From: Locusta migratoria
Lineage: Eukaryota > Arthropoda > Insecta > Orthoptera > Acrididae
Direction: 5' to 3'
DNA length: 64,000 nt
Assembly: GCA_026315105.1 (NCBI GenBank)
Contig: CM048750.1
Span: forward strand, 170,218,549-170,282,548
Of this stretch, positions 1-10,180 are shown one piece after another; the stretch's first letter is position 1; each line of letters begins with the position of its first letter. Under the pieces are notes generated by a model. That model was not told the origin of the DNA. It searched no databases and was given only the letters and a program-made list of their open reading frames with translations. The position numbers and the translations under genes were made by a program.

Positions 1-465
1 AGCTGTTGGACGATTTATACACCGTATGTGTAACAAATTTACACACGACCGATAGTCGCTGTGTATCCAAAAAGAGTTTTCGCGACTTACCTCGAATGGA
101 TACACACGCTGATCAAAAGAGTCTTAAGCACATTTAAAGTTCGCGCGGAAGTTTACCACTATAGTGGCCGCCGAAGCGCTCTTCAATTTACCCGCTGTTC
201 GCTGTCGGCCGCTTACGGAATTGTGGGACCTTGGGCTGACCGGAGGAAACGGAGTCGCGATGGAATATCACTGGCCACAAGGAGCCAAGCCCCTACCACA
301 CCGCAGCGGAGAAGCGAGGCAACTGTACACCAACTGAAGCAGCTGATCGCCGCCATATGCAAGTAAGAATACTAGTACTGGGCTGGTGATTTGTAGTGTA
401 TGAGACACAGCAGGAGCAAAATGAATCACATAATAAAAGCATGTGTGTTAAAGAAAAATTAGTGA
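1..465. other. Unassigned sequence, possible LTR leader/gag start
   Basis: No confident gene. A 101-codon open frame on the plus strand (61-366) ends in a glutamine/leucine-rich stretch (TVHQLKQLIAAICK) that weakly resembles the N-terminal coiled coil of insect Gypsy Gag proteins, and the sequence before it is moderately GC-rich like an LTR leader. No protease or RT follows, because a LINE 3' end begins at about 466. Treated as unassigned; a Gypsy remnant is the best guess. Confidence 0.3.
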
Positions 466-1540
466 GTACATCTACATCTACATACATACTCCGCAATTCA
501 CCGTCAGGTGCGTTGCGGAGGGTACACTGTACCACTACAAGGCACTTCCTTTCCTATTCCACTCCCAAATTGAACGAGGAAAAAAAAGAATGCTTATATG
601 CCTCCATACGAGCCCTAATTTCTCTTATCTTGTCTTTGTGATCTTTACGCGAAATGTAAGTAGGCGGCAGCAAGATCGTACTACACTCAGTTTCAAATTC
701 CGGCCCTCTAAATTTACTTAACAGAAATTCACGAAAAGAACGTCGTCTTTCTTCCAGCGATACCCAACTGAGTTGCCGGAGCATTTCCGTGACACTCGCG
801 CATTGGTCGAACCTACCGGTAACAAATCTAACCGCTCGCCTCTGAACCACCTCTATGTCTTCCTTTAAGCTGATCTGCTGCGGGTCCCAAACACTTGAGC
901 AATACTCAAGACGTGGTCGTACAAGCGTTTTATACGCGGTCTCCTTTACAGGTGAAGTACATCTTCCCAAAATTCTCCCAATAAACCGAAGTCGGCTGTC
1001 CGCCCTACTCACAACCGTCCTTACATGCTCGTTCCATTTCATATGGCTCTGCAATGTTACGCCTAGATATTTGAACGACGCGACAGCATCAAGAAGCTCA
1101 CTATTAATGCTGTATTCGAACATTATGGGATTGTTTTTTCTACTCATGCGCATCACCTTACATTTTTCTACATTGAGAGCTAGCTGCCAATCTTCGCACC
1201 AACTAGAAATTTTGTCTAAGTCATCCTGTATGCTATTACAGTCAGTTACTGACGACACCCTCCCATACACCACAGCATCATCAGCAAACAGCCGCAAATT
1301 ACAACTTACTCTGTCTATCAGATCATTTATATAGATAGAAAATAATAGCAGTCCTATCACACTCCCCTGGGGCACGCCTGGCGATACACTCGTCTCTGAT
1401 GAACACTCGCCTTCGAGAACAACGTACTGCGTTGCTATTACTTAGGAAGTCTTCCAGCCAGTCACATATCTGTGAACCTATTCCATAACCTCGTATCTTC
1501 GTTAGCAGTCTGCAGTGTGGCTCCGCGTCGAACGCCTTTT
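466..1540 (-). mobile_element. CR1-like non-LTR retrotransposon (LINE), 5'-truncated
   Basis: Minus-strand LINE. Its 3' end (window left) is the family-specific terminus: a TGCGGAGTAT-type motif followed by an ATGTAG-rich tail. The reverse transcriptase frame runs 1375-554. Upstream, frameshifted sequence at about 1535-1376 still reads KAFDAEPHCRLLTKIRGYG and GSQICDWLEDFL, the finger/palm region of CR1/L2-type RTs. Several indels separate this part from the main frame. The 5' end is lost at about 1540, where GC-rich unrelated sequence starts. Related but diverged copies lie at 4473, 10796, 30201, 33036, 43190 and 61483. The clade name is inferred from the LEYCSSVWDP block. Confidence 0.85.
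554..1375 (-). CDS. LINE reverse transcriptase, C-terminal two thirds (273 codons)
   Basis: RNA-dependent DNA polymerase domain of a non-LTR retrotransposon, which acts by target-primed reverse transcription at chromosomal nicks. Residues 1-15 carry the PQGSVIGLLLFSIYIND block (RT motif 4), residues 29-36 the catalytic FADDAVVY box with both aspartates intact, and about residue 105 onward the KYLGV strand. The C-terminal thumb/connection shows LEYCSSVWDP and QRRAVRFVTG. The frame stays open to its natural stop, but the N-terminal RT and any endonuclease are missing, so the protein cannot be functional. The listed Met is only the first in-frame one. Base composition matches the neighbouring repeats. 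Confidence 0.85.
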   Translation of the reverse strand: MPQGSVIGLLLFSIYINDLIDRVSCNLRLFADDAVVYGRVSSVTDCNSIQDDLDKISSWCEDWQLALNVEKCKVMRMSRKNNPIMFEYSINSELLDAVASFKYLGVTLQSHMKWNEHVRTVVSRADSRLRFIGRILGRCTSPVKETAYKTLVRPRLEYCSSVWDPQQISLKEDIEVVQRRAVRFVTGRFDQCASVTEMLRQLSWVSLEERRRSFREFLLSKFRGPEFETECSTILLPPTYISRKDHKDKIREIRARMEAYKHSFFSSFNLGVE

Positions 1541-1844
1541 TGGAGTCTGTTTAAAAAATTTCGTGTCTCGTTGCCGCCGGTTGTCCTAGGTGTCGGTGGC
1601 CGAGTAGAGCAGGCTCAAACAAGAATTCGCCCGGCGGGCGCGGCCGCACCCCGCGGGCGCAGGGCAGTTTAGTTCACCGCCCTGACCGTGTGTCGCTAGT
1701 GTCGGCAGCGGAGCGAGAGAGATAGCTGCTCTGCAGAAAGAGGAAGCACAGCGCTGTAAATGTGGTCGGTGAGCGGTATAACAAGAAACCATTTACTGTT
1801 TCGCTGACAATTTAGTGTTCGCATGTCAGGATTACTAGGCAAAT

Positions 1845-1897
<53 letters not shown>

Positions 1898-2145
1898 CGA
1901 GGAACAATTGGGTTGTTTTCTGGCCCACAGGTTTCTTCTCTTAGTACTGCACATACACACTCGCCATATGCACAGTAGGCATATCAAATGTTCAAATGTT
2001 TGAATAGCTTATGGGAATCTAGTAGATTACAGATATAAGTCCAACAATGGGTCCAAGCATCATATTACATAATTAAGATTACTGCTGGAAAAATAGAATC
2101 ACTTCATGAATTATTAAAGGTGGGTCATTTGAAATAAGTAAAAGA
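1541..2145. other. Unassigned: GC-rich block, AT repeat, short SINE-tail remnant
   Basis: 1555-1760 is GC-rich and could be part of an LTR, but I see no paired copy. It is followed by the TA repeat at 1847-1894. Around 1988-2012 the words ATGTTTGAATAGCTTATGGG resemble the 3' tail of the common SINE in minus orientation, without any tRNA-like body. No coding signal. Confidence 0.4.
1847..1894. repeat. (TA)n microsatellite
   Basis: About 24 uninterrupted TA dinucleotides. A similar run occurs at 50652-50712. Confidence 0.95.
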
Positions 2146-2689
2146 TTTATACGTAACTAAATATATTTTCATCATGTTTCATGAGAAAAACGCTCTCACA
2201 CACACTTACATTTAATAATGGAGAAGTCCCTGACGTGCCACTGTTCTCAATGAGGCAGCTCGTAAAAGAAAAGAAAATATAAGAACAGCGTAATTAGCTG
2301 CCAGAGAAAGCTGTGGTCAGCGATAAGCATCGTAAATAAATTATTTATCGAATGAAAAGTTTTTAATGTAATACTACAAGTTGGTAATAAGTTTCCCCTG
2401 TAGGCAGAGTTGTGTAAGAAAGAAAAAAAAATAAAAGAAGACATTAAACATTTGACATATCTTTATTTTTATACGTAATTTCCAAGTACATTGAGATATT
2501 TGTCAAATAGCTTTATAAGCTTCAAAAAGCCGTCCAGGAAAAAAATCAGGGCGTTGCATACGAATGAAGCGTTGAACGGCTATGGGCGAAAGACGACACA
2601 GCAGGTGAACGCGCATGTGCAAGACACCGATACAACATTGGGTGGAGGTCGACCGTGAATATGGCAATGACTTTCTGTTTCGGATTGTT
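2144..2689 (-). repeat. ~540-bp dispersed repeat ending in a mariner-like transposase C-terminus (copy 1)
   Basis: Nearly the same sequence recurs at 37701-38278 in the same orientation. On the minus strand the part at about 2445-2600 encodes a decayed mariner-like tail: a FFLDGFLKLIK-like segment, then NVLGNY just before the stop and an AATAAA-like motif. Mariner transposases typically end in a similar asparagine/tyrosine-rich tail. Copy 2 has a ~50-bp segment (37811-37853) that this copy lacks. A SINE abuts this copy at the point (CGGATTGT) where copy 2 continues into different DNA. Confidence 0.7.
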
Positions 2690-2890
2690 CAAAAATGTTC
2701 AAATGTTTGCAAAGCTTATGGGACTTAACTACGGGGTCATCAGTGCCTAAACGTACAAACTACTTATGAACTAGCTAATCCTAAGGACGGCACAAATATC
2801 CATGCCCGAGGGGGGGATTCGAACCCCCGACCGTAGTGGCCGTGCAGACCGTGACTGGAGCGCCTCAGTCCCCTCGGCCACCGCGGCCGA
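2690..2890 (-). mobile_element. tRNA-Ser/Leu-like SINE, full length
   Basis: Reads tail-first on the plus strand: ATGTTCAAATGTTTG tail, ACTACGGGGTCATCAGT core, then the tRNA-like head. On the minus strand the head contains an A box (TGGCCGAGGGG) and a B box (GGTTCGAATCC), the internal RNA polymerase III promoter of tRNA-derived SINEs. The extended GTGGCCGAG start is typical of class II (Ser/Leu) tRNAs. No clear target duplication. Confidence 0.93.
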
Positions 2891-3094
2891 CCACTCCATT
2901 TTAGCAACAGTTTTACATTATGGATATAGTCTCATTCTTACTAGTTACAAGTAAATATTTGTTTTTACTTCATATAAGTTTGCAAAATTACAATAAAAAT
3001 AGAATTAATGTTATAAAGAATTTTAATTCTTACATTCAGTATTGTTAAAGGATACAATTAACATTTTACAAGCTTTCTTTCTTGAGGAAATGAT

Positions 3095-4320
3095 TTTGTC
3101 AAATATTGTGGGAGATTGCTAACCTCAAAGAACTAGTCATGTTTTTATCACCAAGTAGTGAACGATTCTTAGTTTTAGCAAGCTTTAAATGAGAGAAAAA
3201 GCACTCACAAATATAGATGGAACCAAACATTGATGGAACTTTGACTGTGTGCTTGTGGAAAGAGGATTTTTCTCTCGGGGAAAACTGCTATACGTCTTGC
3301 AAAGCTTTACACATAAGAAAGCGGTCCTTCAGGCGTATATCGCACTGCAGATCTATCAGCTCTAGTTGAAACATTCGTGAGATTTACTCTGCCCTAAGGG
3401 AAAGCGGGCGAACAAATACATCTATGGTCGGTTGAAGCTCACTTATCTCCAAAAATCTGTTTTCAAACTCTTCTTGTAATTCACAAATGATTTGTACATA
3501 ATCTGAAAAACCCACATCTTTAACGCTGTTTAATGCAGGTAAGAGTCCACAATTCTGCTCGCGCAACAGTTTTTTTCCACAAAATAAGTTCTTTTCGAAT
3601 GCTTGAATCGTCTGAACTAAATCAACAATAGTGTGATTTTCGCCTTGGAGTGTTCAAAGTATTTAAATGACCAGTTACATCACTCTAAAAAGCCAAGTTT
3701 GCCACCCACTTAGAATGATAACGTCGTTTCATTTCCAAAAATGTATTAATTTCGTCCCTCGAGTAGAAAAACCGATTAAGCACTTTTCCTTTGCTCAGCC
3801 ATCTTACTTCAGTGTGGTAAGGGATGTCGGGTATTCCGATTCGATATCAGTGAGGAATTCTTTAAACTGGCGATGTTTGAGACCATGCGATGCAAAATAA
3901 TTAACTATCCAACAACTATGTCCATAACTTGTTTTACATTGACATCTTCGCACAAAGCGCCTCCTGGTATATAAGACAATGAATTGCCGTGAATAAGGAA
4001 CAGCCGACTTCAGCCATTTTTGCTCTGACGTAACTCAGGAATCTAGTGCGTAGTCCTCGTAGTCCAGGGGCCCCATCGGTTGTTACACTGGTAAGGCGTT
4101 CCCGTTTTAAACGCATTAACTCCAACACGACTAGAAAAATATCCAAACCTGTGGTTGTCTTAATGGTACGAGATCGAGAAATTCTTCGGTGACACCGAGA
4201 TTGTCGGTGACACTCCGAATGAATATGACAAGCTGAAATATGTGCAAAACGTCCGTGGACTCGTCAAGAGCGATAAAAAATGAAATGAAGTTTGCCTCTC
4301 TGTCTATTAATTGCTGCAGG
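3095..4320 (-). pseudogene. hAT-superfamily transposase, GTF2IRD2/ZBED-like, decayed
   Basis: Minus-strand cut-and-paste transposase remnant in several frames. In order: FISFFIALDESTDV (4290-4245), the first catalytic Asp of the RNase H-like fold; LTSVTTDGAP (about 4085), the second catalytic Asp; CLIYQEALCAK (about 3950), the block holding the catalytic Glu; then a C-terminal dimerisation region at 3230-3098 reading SIYICECFFSHLKLAKTKNR. At least three frameshifts and several stops lie between these blocks. The wording is closest to hAT transposases that gave rise to vertebrate GTF2IRD2/ZBED proteins. Terminal repeats were not found. GC-rich foreign sequence replaces the N-terminus at about 4320. 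Confidence 0.8.
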
Positions 4321-4472
4321 CCAAGGCGCCCGGGGCGCTGGCCGCGGGCGACCGCGGGCACTAGCGCCCCAGGGGCACACTTTGGACGAGCCTGAGCCAG
4401 AGGGACAGCAGAAACTAGAAACACTAAGCTAGGTTAGTATAAAATATGTATTTCGTAGAGAGAGTAGGATAC
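4320..4472. other. GC-rich unassigned insert
   Basis: A C+G-rich stretch (4318-4400) interrupts the N-terminal side of the hAT pseudogene and has no recognisable coding content. It is followed by AT-rich sequence up to the next LINE terminus. Confidence 0.35.
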
Positions 4473-5316
4473 TTCTACATCTACATAGATACTCTGCAAA
4501 TCACATTCAAGTGCCTGGCAGAGGGTTCATTAACCACTTTCATAACTTTTCTCTGCCGTTCCATTCTCTAATAGCGCGCGGAAAGAAAGAACGCCTAAAT
4601 CGTTCCGTTTTCGATCTGATTTCTCTTATTTTATTGGGATGGTCATGTCTCCCTAAGTAGGTGGGTGCTAGCAAAATATTTTCACATTCAGAACTAAAAG
4701 TCGGTGATTGAAACTTGGCAAACAGATTACGCCGCAATGAATAACGTCTTTTTTAATGATTTCCACCCCAATTCGTGCAACATTTCCGTGACGCTTTCCC
4801 CCCCGTAACGTGATAGAACAAAACGAGCTGCCCTTCTCTGACCCTTCTCAATATTTTCCGTCAGTCCCATCTGGTGAGGATCCCACAGTGGGCAACAGTA
4901 CTCCAGGAGAGGACGCACATGTGTGATGTAGGCAGTCTCTTTAGTGGAGCTGGTTCATTTTCGAAGCTTTCTGCCAATGAAACGTAACCTTTGGTTCGCA
5001 TTCCCCACAATATTTTCTATGTGTTCTCTCCAGTCAAAGTTGTTCGTAATTGTAGCTTCTAGGTATTTGGTAGAATCTACGACCTTAAAGTTTGACTGAT
5101 TTATCGCGTAAATGAAGTTCAACGGATTTCTTTTAGTGGCCATGTCTATTACTTTACACTTTTCTTTATTTAGTGTCAATTGCCAGTTTTAGGACCATGC
5201 AGAAATTTTGTCAAAATCGCTTTGCAGTTGCTTTCGATCCTCTGTTGACTTCACTACAGTATAAACGACAGCATCATCCGCGAACAGTCTAAGGGAGCTA
5301 CTCAGATTGTCTCCAA
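4473..5316 (-). mobile_element. CR1-like LINE, 5'-truncated at the RT active site
   Basis: Minus-strand copy of the same family as 10796-11657. Starting from the 5' truncation at about 5316 it reads GDNLSSSLRLFADDAVVY with the catalytic FADD box intact, then KYLEATITNNFDW, RPLLEYCCPLWDPHQMGL, and the C-terminus LLAPTYLGRHDHPNKIREI. Three frameshifts and an in-frame stop break the frame. The 3' end is the CTCTGCCAGGCACTTGAATG motif with an ATGTAG tail at the left edge. Upstream of 5316 the sequence is unrelated and moderately GC-rich. Confidence 0.85.
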
Positions 5317-6230
5317 ACTCGCCGCCGTTGAGCCCAAGTCCGAGCCGATCGCGACATCGGACAATAAACGTAGGCGCGCTCATTCGCCCTAAGTCCGTCT
5401 GTCTGCTCAATCTGGCAAGACTGTAGACTGCGGGAATTCATACAGTACTTCTTGTGTGCAGTTAGAAGACGGGGAGGTCAGCTACATCTATGGTCTCGCG
5501 GTAAACTGCGTGACTTGCACGTGCAAGTCTTAGCGATAGAAACAGGCTGTTGACAAAAATTTTAATTTCACATCCCTCGTGCATGCTGATGCGACATGTG
5601 TAAGAAAAGCATATGCGTATCGTATTTCATGTTTTGGTACACTGGTAATAACATTTCTGTCCGCAGCACTTGGCAGAGCTCTCCGCGGCCCACTCGCCGG
5701 CAGCAGCGGTGGCGGCGCTACACAGCGCTGCCTCGCCCTCTGCCCACAGCGCCTGCCGCCGCTCATCGCCCTGGATATGTAAAATGCTGTAGTGTTGCTG
5801 AGTGGTGATCCACAACACAGGTTGCGATGTGTATTTCAGACACGATATCAACGGAGCAGACTACCCATTTTGAATGATGAGCATATTATTACAATAATAC
5901 ATAATACATTAAGAGAGGCAACAACAAAAAATTGTCGTAGTCATTGATCCAATCAAATGCCACTCTACGATGGTTAACACTTGTTTGTGGTTTAAATATA
6001 GGTCCTTTTCCTTTCAGAAGAGCCCTTCATGTAATTTGTTATTGTCATCAGTTCATATGTTTTCATCAACACACAGTGCGTAACTGCACTATAATGTTTA
6101 ATGTCGTTGTTTGATTCGTTATGGTAAATGTATGAGCTAAATTATGTGAATACGCTTCAACGCACGTTCTAAAGCAACACAGGCACACTGCAAGGTTCGT
6201 GTCTTCATGTCTCATGACCACTTCCTCCGT
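5317..6230. other. No gene seen
   Basis: 5317-5460 and 5640-5790 are GC-rich with overlapping short frames on both strands, typical of composition rather than coding. The rest is AT-rich. No terminal repeats, RT or transposase motifs were recognised. Confidence 0.4.
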
Positions 6231-6575
6231 AAGTATCTACTGCAAGTCAAAGCTGACTGACGACGAGACTCCCACGGAAGGGGCCAAGTGTGTTCCAATA
6301 AAGGCGTTAAAAAGGTCTGAAGCATGACTGCATAGCTGAAAATATTGAAGATATTACCATATATTATTTGAGAAGACGGAACTGTCCAAAGGACTTTTCT
6401 GGTTCCATTTTGATAATGTCCTCCTGGAGAAATAAAATTTGTGTAGGAATTATAAATCTTCAGCTATGCAGTGATGCTTCAGACCTTTTCAGTGCCTTCT
6501 CAAACAATTTTATTGTAACACACTTGGCCCATTTCGTTGGAGTCTCGTCGTCCGGCAGCTTTGACTAGTAGCTGC
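6231..6575. mobile_element. Foldback/MITE-like inverted repeat element
   Basis: Left arm 6231-6345 and right arm 6455-6575 are imperfect reverse complements. Matching words include AAAGGTCTGAAGCAT and CTGCATAGCTGAA (inner part), GGGCCAAGTGTGTT (middle) and GACGACGAGACTCC (outer part). The right arm carries a ~10-bp extra segment. The ~110-bp spacer has no coding potential. Such structures are typical of non-autonomous DNA transposons; the parent family is not identified. A T tract (6588-6613) follows the right arm. Confidence 0.8.
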
Positions 6576-6587
6576 TCATTGGTCAGA

Positions 6588-6613
6588 TTTTTTTTTTTTT
6601 TTTTTTTTTTTTT
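6588..6613. repeat. poly(T) tract
   Basis: Uninterrupted T run just outside the foldback element. Confidence 0.95.
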
Positions 6614-7073
6614 GCATTCCATTGTTTTTGACGCCATATCTCCCGAACTACAGATCGTACTACGATATAATACCGAAGGTTAATTCGGTGGTTTGTGTGT
6701 GTGTGCGTATATACCGACTGTAAAAAGTAGCTAATGGAGTTAGCAGTGAAGACGTGATAAATCGAAACCTCATGTGTGATGGGGCGATTTATCGCGTCCC
6801 AAACTGTTTACGACCTCATATCTCATGAACTATTTGTCGTATGCACTGTGATATAATATCGGAGGTAAATTCAGTGGGATGTGTGTAGGAGGAGGTCGGG
6901 TAAGTTGACGAGCAGTCTAAGATGACGAATTTTGAATTTCTCCGATAAATCTACAGATTGTCTAACGTGTACTATGGTACCGCTTCCTTAGCGCGCTCTG
7001 CAGTCGTGCCTCTTGGAATAGAACTGCACGGTCATTTTGTTTTGTTGAAAGCAGAGGTTAAGAAGTGGATGCT
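6614..7073. repeat. Diverged internal duplication (unassigned dispersed repeat)
   Basis: The phrase CCATATCTCCCGAACTA...GATATAATACCGAAGG at 6640-6680 returns at 6810-6860 as CTCATATCTCATGAACTA...GATATAATATCGGAGG, so the block contains two ~170-bp diverged units. The segment GCTAATGGAG...GTGATAAAT at 6730 also resembles 29920-29945. No coding signal. Confidence 0.5.
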
Positions 7074-7265
7074 GTTCAAATGTTTGTTAAGCTTATGGGA
7101 CTTAACTACGGGGTCATCAGTCCCTAAACTTACAAACTACTTATCAACTACCTTATACTAAGGACGGTACAAATATCCATGCCCAAGGGGGGATTCGAAA
7201 CCCCGACCGTAGTGACCGTGCAGCCCGTGACTGGAGCGCCTCAGTCCCCTCGGCCACCACGGCCG
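7074..7265 (-). mobile_element. tRNA-like SINE
   Basis: Full-length minus-strand copy. The B box is altered (GATTCGAAACC). No clear flanking duplication. Confidence 0.92.
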
Positions 7266-7539
7266 TTGCTGTTTTTGTTACAATTTCCCCTGCTGTTTAA
7301 ATAAGTTTCTTGCAAGTAATACTTTTGTATTAATGAATATCAGTCGATTCTCATTAAACCTCGTGGATTTACTGATGTTTTAATAACGGTACAGTGAATT
7401 TAATGTGTAAGACTGTGTGCATGTATAAGTCTGAATCCAAAATGTCGACTGTGGTTAAGATGACAAATTATACAGTTCATATGGAAGACAGAAGTGGAGC
7501 AAGGAATCATTGAAAGAGGCAATGGAGCGTGTAAGAAAT
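7266..7539. other. No gene seen (AT-rich spacer)
   Basis: AT-rich sequence between a SINE and the 3' end of an RTE LINE, without recognisable motifs. Confidence 0.4.
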
Positions 7540-8690
7540 GGTGTTGTTGTTGTTATGGTCTTCAGTCCAGAGACTGGTTTGATGCAGCTCTCCACCCTAC
7601 TCTATCCTGAGCAAGCCTTTTCATCTCCCCATAAGAATGGCAACCCACATCAATTTGAATCTGCTTACTATACGCGTCTCTTGGTCTCCCTCTGCGATTT
7701 TTACCCCACACACTCCCCTCCAATGCTAAATTTACGATTCCCCTATGTCTAAGAATGTGTCCTACCAAGGGATCCCTTCTTTTAGTCAGGGTATGCCAAA
7801 AATTCCTTTTCTCACCAATTCTGTTCATTACCTCTTCATTAGTTATGTGATCTACCCACCTAATCTTCAGCATTCTTCTGTAGCACCACATTTCAAAAGC
7901 CTCTATTCTCTTCCTGTCCGCACTGTTTATCGTCCATGTTTCACTCCCGTACAAGGCAACACTCCACACGAACGCCTTCAGAAAAGACTTCCTTACACTT
8001 AAATTAATATTTGATGTTAGCAAATTTCTCTTTTTCAAAAATGCTTTTCTTCCCATTGCCATTCTGCATTTTATATCCTCTGTACTGCGACCATCGCATG
8101 TTATTTTACTACCCAAGTAACAAAACTCATCTACCTCCTTTATTGCTTCGTTACCTAATCTAATTACTTCACCATCACCTGATTTTCTAAGACCGCATTC
8201 CATTATTTTTGTTTTGCTCTTGTTAATGTTCATTTTATACGTTCTCTTCAACACACTGTCCATTCCATTCAACTGCTCTTCCAGGTCCTTTCCTGTCTCT
8301 GACAGAATTACAATGTCATCAGCAAAACGCAATGTTTGTATTTCTTCCTCCTGAACTTTAATCCCTATTCCAAATTTTTCCTTGCTTTCCTTCACCGCCT
8401 GCTCGATGTAGAAATTGAATAGCATCGGAGAAAGGCTACAACCCTGTCTTACTCCCTTCCCAACTGATGCTTCCCTTTCATGCCCTTCGAGTCTAATAAC
8501 TGCGGTCTGGCTTTTGTACAAGTTGTAAATAACTCTCCCTGTATTTTACCCCTGCTGACTTCAGAATTTGAAAGAGTGTATTCCAGTCAACATTGTCAAA
8601 TGCTTTCTCCAAATCTACAAAAGCTAAAAATGTAGGTTTGCCTTTCCTTAATCTATCTTCTAAGATAAGACGTAAAGTGAGTATTGCGTA
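7540..8690 (-). mobile_element. RTE-type LINE, 5'-truncated
   Basis: Minus-strand non-LTR element. From the 5' side: LTLRLILEDRLRKGK and VDLEKAFDNVDW (8690-8560), a frameshift at about 8520, then the long RT frame 8521-7562. The 3' end is GGACTGAAGACC followed by a short ACAACAACA-type repeat instead of poly(A), as expected for RTE-clade LINEs. The apurinic endonuclease is missing. Close relatives in this window are at 24985, 34765, 36303 and 59606. Confidence 0.88.
7562..8521 (-). CDS. RTE LINE reverse transcriptase, C-terminal 319 residues
   Basis: Open frame for the palm, thumb and C-terminal region of an RTE-clade reverse transcriptase. Residues 21-34 read GKGVRQGCSLSPML, the conserved RT block before the active site, and about 65-72 read RFADDIVI with both catalytic aspartates. 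Later blocks are EFCYLGSKITCDG, ALYGSETWTI, WCYRRMLKIRWVDHITNEE and GKNRRGRPRD, all standard for this clade. No internal stop occurs, which makes it the best-preserved LINE frame here. The N-terminus is separated by a frameshift just upstream, so the element is dead. Confidence 0.87.
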   Translation of the reverse strand: MYKSQTAVIRLEGHEREASVGKGVRQGCSLSPMLFNFYIEQAVKESKEKFGIGIKVQEEEIQTLRFADDIVILSETGKDLEEQLNGMDSVLKRTYKMNINKSKTKIMECGLRKSGDGEVIRLGNEAIKEVDEFCYLGSKITCDGRSTEDIKCRMAMGRKAFLKKRNLLTSNINLSVRKSFLKAFVWSVALYGSETWTINSADRKRIEAFEMWCYRRMLKIRWVDHITNEEVMNRIGEKRNFWHTLTKRRDPLVGHILRHRGIVNLALEGSVWGKNRRGRPRDAYSKQIQIDVGCHSYGEMKRLAQDRVGWRAASNQSLD

Positions 8691-9100
8691 AGAAATGGTA
8701 AGCTCGTTAAAGGCAGGCGCCGCTAGGAAGTTCAACTTCCCTGAAGCTACTTTACGTCACTAAATAATAACAACATGTTGATGAAGTAGGCTGTGCTCTG
8801 TGTATGGGCATAAATTACAGGGTTGCAAAGGATGTTATGTCTGTCTTTCTTTTGATACGTAGATAAGCATCAATAAAAGACTTGTTTTCTAAATAAAATG
8901 TTCATTTCGTTAACTTACCCTACCTGCAGGGCAAGTCGACGAATGGTACTAACAAAAACAGGTTTAGCTAAATAATCTTCAGTCTTAGGAAACGTCTAAG
9001 AGCTTTGTTACAAAGGAGATACATTAAGCAATCGTTTTTCATACATTAAATTTCTGATTTCAAAGTAAGAACCAGAAAAAATGTAATAAACGTTAATCCA
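8691..9100. other. No gene seen
   Basis: AT-rich sequence; I recognise no element in it. Confidence 0.4.
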
Positions 9101-9191
9101 AAATTACTAAAAATTTCCGGGCTGTTATGCCGTGGTTTAGTGGATTTATTATTAAAACCCAACGTTTCGTCCCCGACTGCGGAGGACATTC

Positions 9192-9746
9192 TCAAGGGGG
9201 ATCGTGGCACTTTTGGATGTCCGATTCACACCCTGGCTCACTACTGACTGAAGCCAAATTCCGTTTGCAAGGGCTCCCGCGCAGTTGTGTGACGTCAGAT
9301 GTTTCTGAGATGTGCGCGCAATTCGTCGCTGCCGATTGCCGCCGTCCGTTAATGTCGTCCCATGGTGGAAGACTGTTACATTTCTTCTTCAATACCCAGA
9401 TATCATTTAGTTTCACCCCCTCCTCCATCGTATTGAAATTATTAGGGTGTTTTACAATTTCTATAGCCTCTCTATACAGTCTTTCGTGGTATCCATTTGT
9501 GGCTGCTAAAACCTGAGTCTTATCAAATTGAATAAGGTGGTCCCCTGGTTGAAAAACATGTTCAGCAACAGTTGATCTGTCAATCTCTCCCCTTCTACAG
9601 TTCCCCTTGTGCTCATCTAGTTTTTTGACTGTTCTTTTTGTGGTACCCACGTATACGTCCCCACAGCTACACGGAATCCTATAAAATCCTGCCAGGAATT
9701 TATAGGATTCCGTGTAGCTGTGGGGACGTATACGTGGGTACCACAA
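9192..9746 (-). CDS. Penelope-like GIY-YIG endonuclease domain, C-terminal fragment
   Basis: A 184-codon open frame. Its first ~18 codons are antisense to the other arm and are not real protein. From about residue 19, FYRIPCSCGDVYVGTTKR gives the Cys-rich linker and the first half of a GIY-YIG nuclease (the YVG corresponds to YIG). STVAEHVFQPGDHLIQF follows, which is the conserved AEH block of Penelope endonucleases. The C-terminal third has no recognised motif. In Penelope-like elements this nuclease follows the reverse transcriptase and nicks the target. No RT is present here, so it is a 5'-truncated remnant. The twin frame lies at about 9699-10180 on the plus strand. Confidence 0.82.
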   Translation of the reverse strand: MWYPRIRPHSYTESYKFLAGFYRIPCSCGDVYVGTTKRTVKKLDEHKGNCRRGEIDRSTVAEHVFQPGDHLIQFDKTQVLAATNGYHERLYREAIEIVKHPNNFNTMEEGVKLNDIWVLKKKCNSLPPWDDINGRRQSAATNCAHISETSDVTQLRGSPCKRNLASVSSEPGCESDIQKCHDPP

Positions 9747-10180
9747 AAACTAGATGAACACAAGGGGAACTGTAGAAGGGACAGATTGACAGATCAGCTG
9801 TTGCCGAACATGTTTTTCAACCAGGGGACCTTATTCAATTTGATAAGACTCAGGTTTTAGCAGCCACAAATGGATACCACAAAAGACTGTATAGAGAAGC
9901 TATAGAAATTGTAAAACACCCTAATAATTTCAATACGATGGAGGAGAGCGTGAAACTAAATGATATCTGGGTTTCGGTATTGAAGAAGAAATGTAACAGT
10001 CTTCCACCATGGGACGACATTAACGGACGGAGGCAATCGGCAGCGACGAATTGCGCGCGCATCTCAGAAACATCTGACGTCACACAACTGCGCGCGAGCC
10101 CTTGTAAACGGAATTTGGCTTCAGTCAGTAGTGAGCCAGGGTGTGAATCGGACATCCAAAAGTGCCACGATCCCCCTTGA
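9699..10180 (+). pseudogene. Second Penelope-like GIY-YIG fragment (plus arm)
   Basis: Reverse-complement twin of the minus-strand fragment. FYRIPCSCGDVYVG begins right at the palindrome centre. A ~12-bp deletion and small indels break the frame, and the open part 9938-10180 encodes the C-terminal third (KLNDIW, CNSLPPWDDINGRRQ). Differences between arms are few, so the pair is either young or recently homogenised. Confidence 0.78.

Noticed and set aside
2690..2890. tRNA-Ser/Leu gene in the SINE head
   Set aside because: The same head recurs some 20 times with a constant non-tRNA 3' body and target duplications, so it is a SINE.
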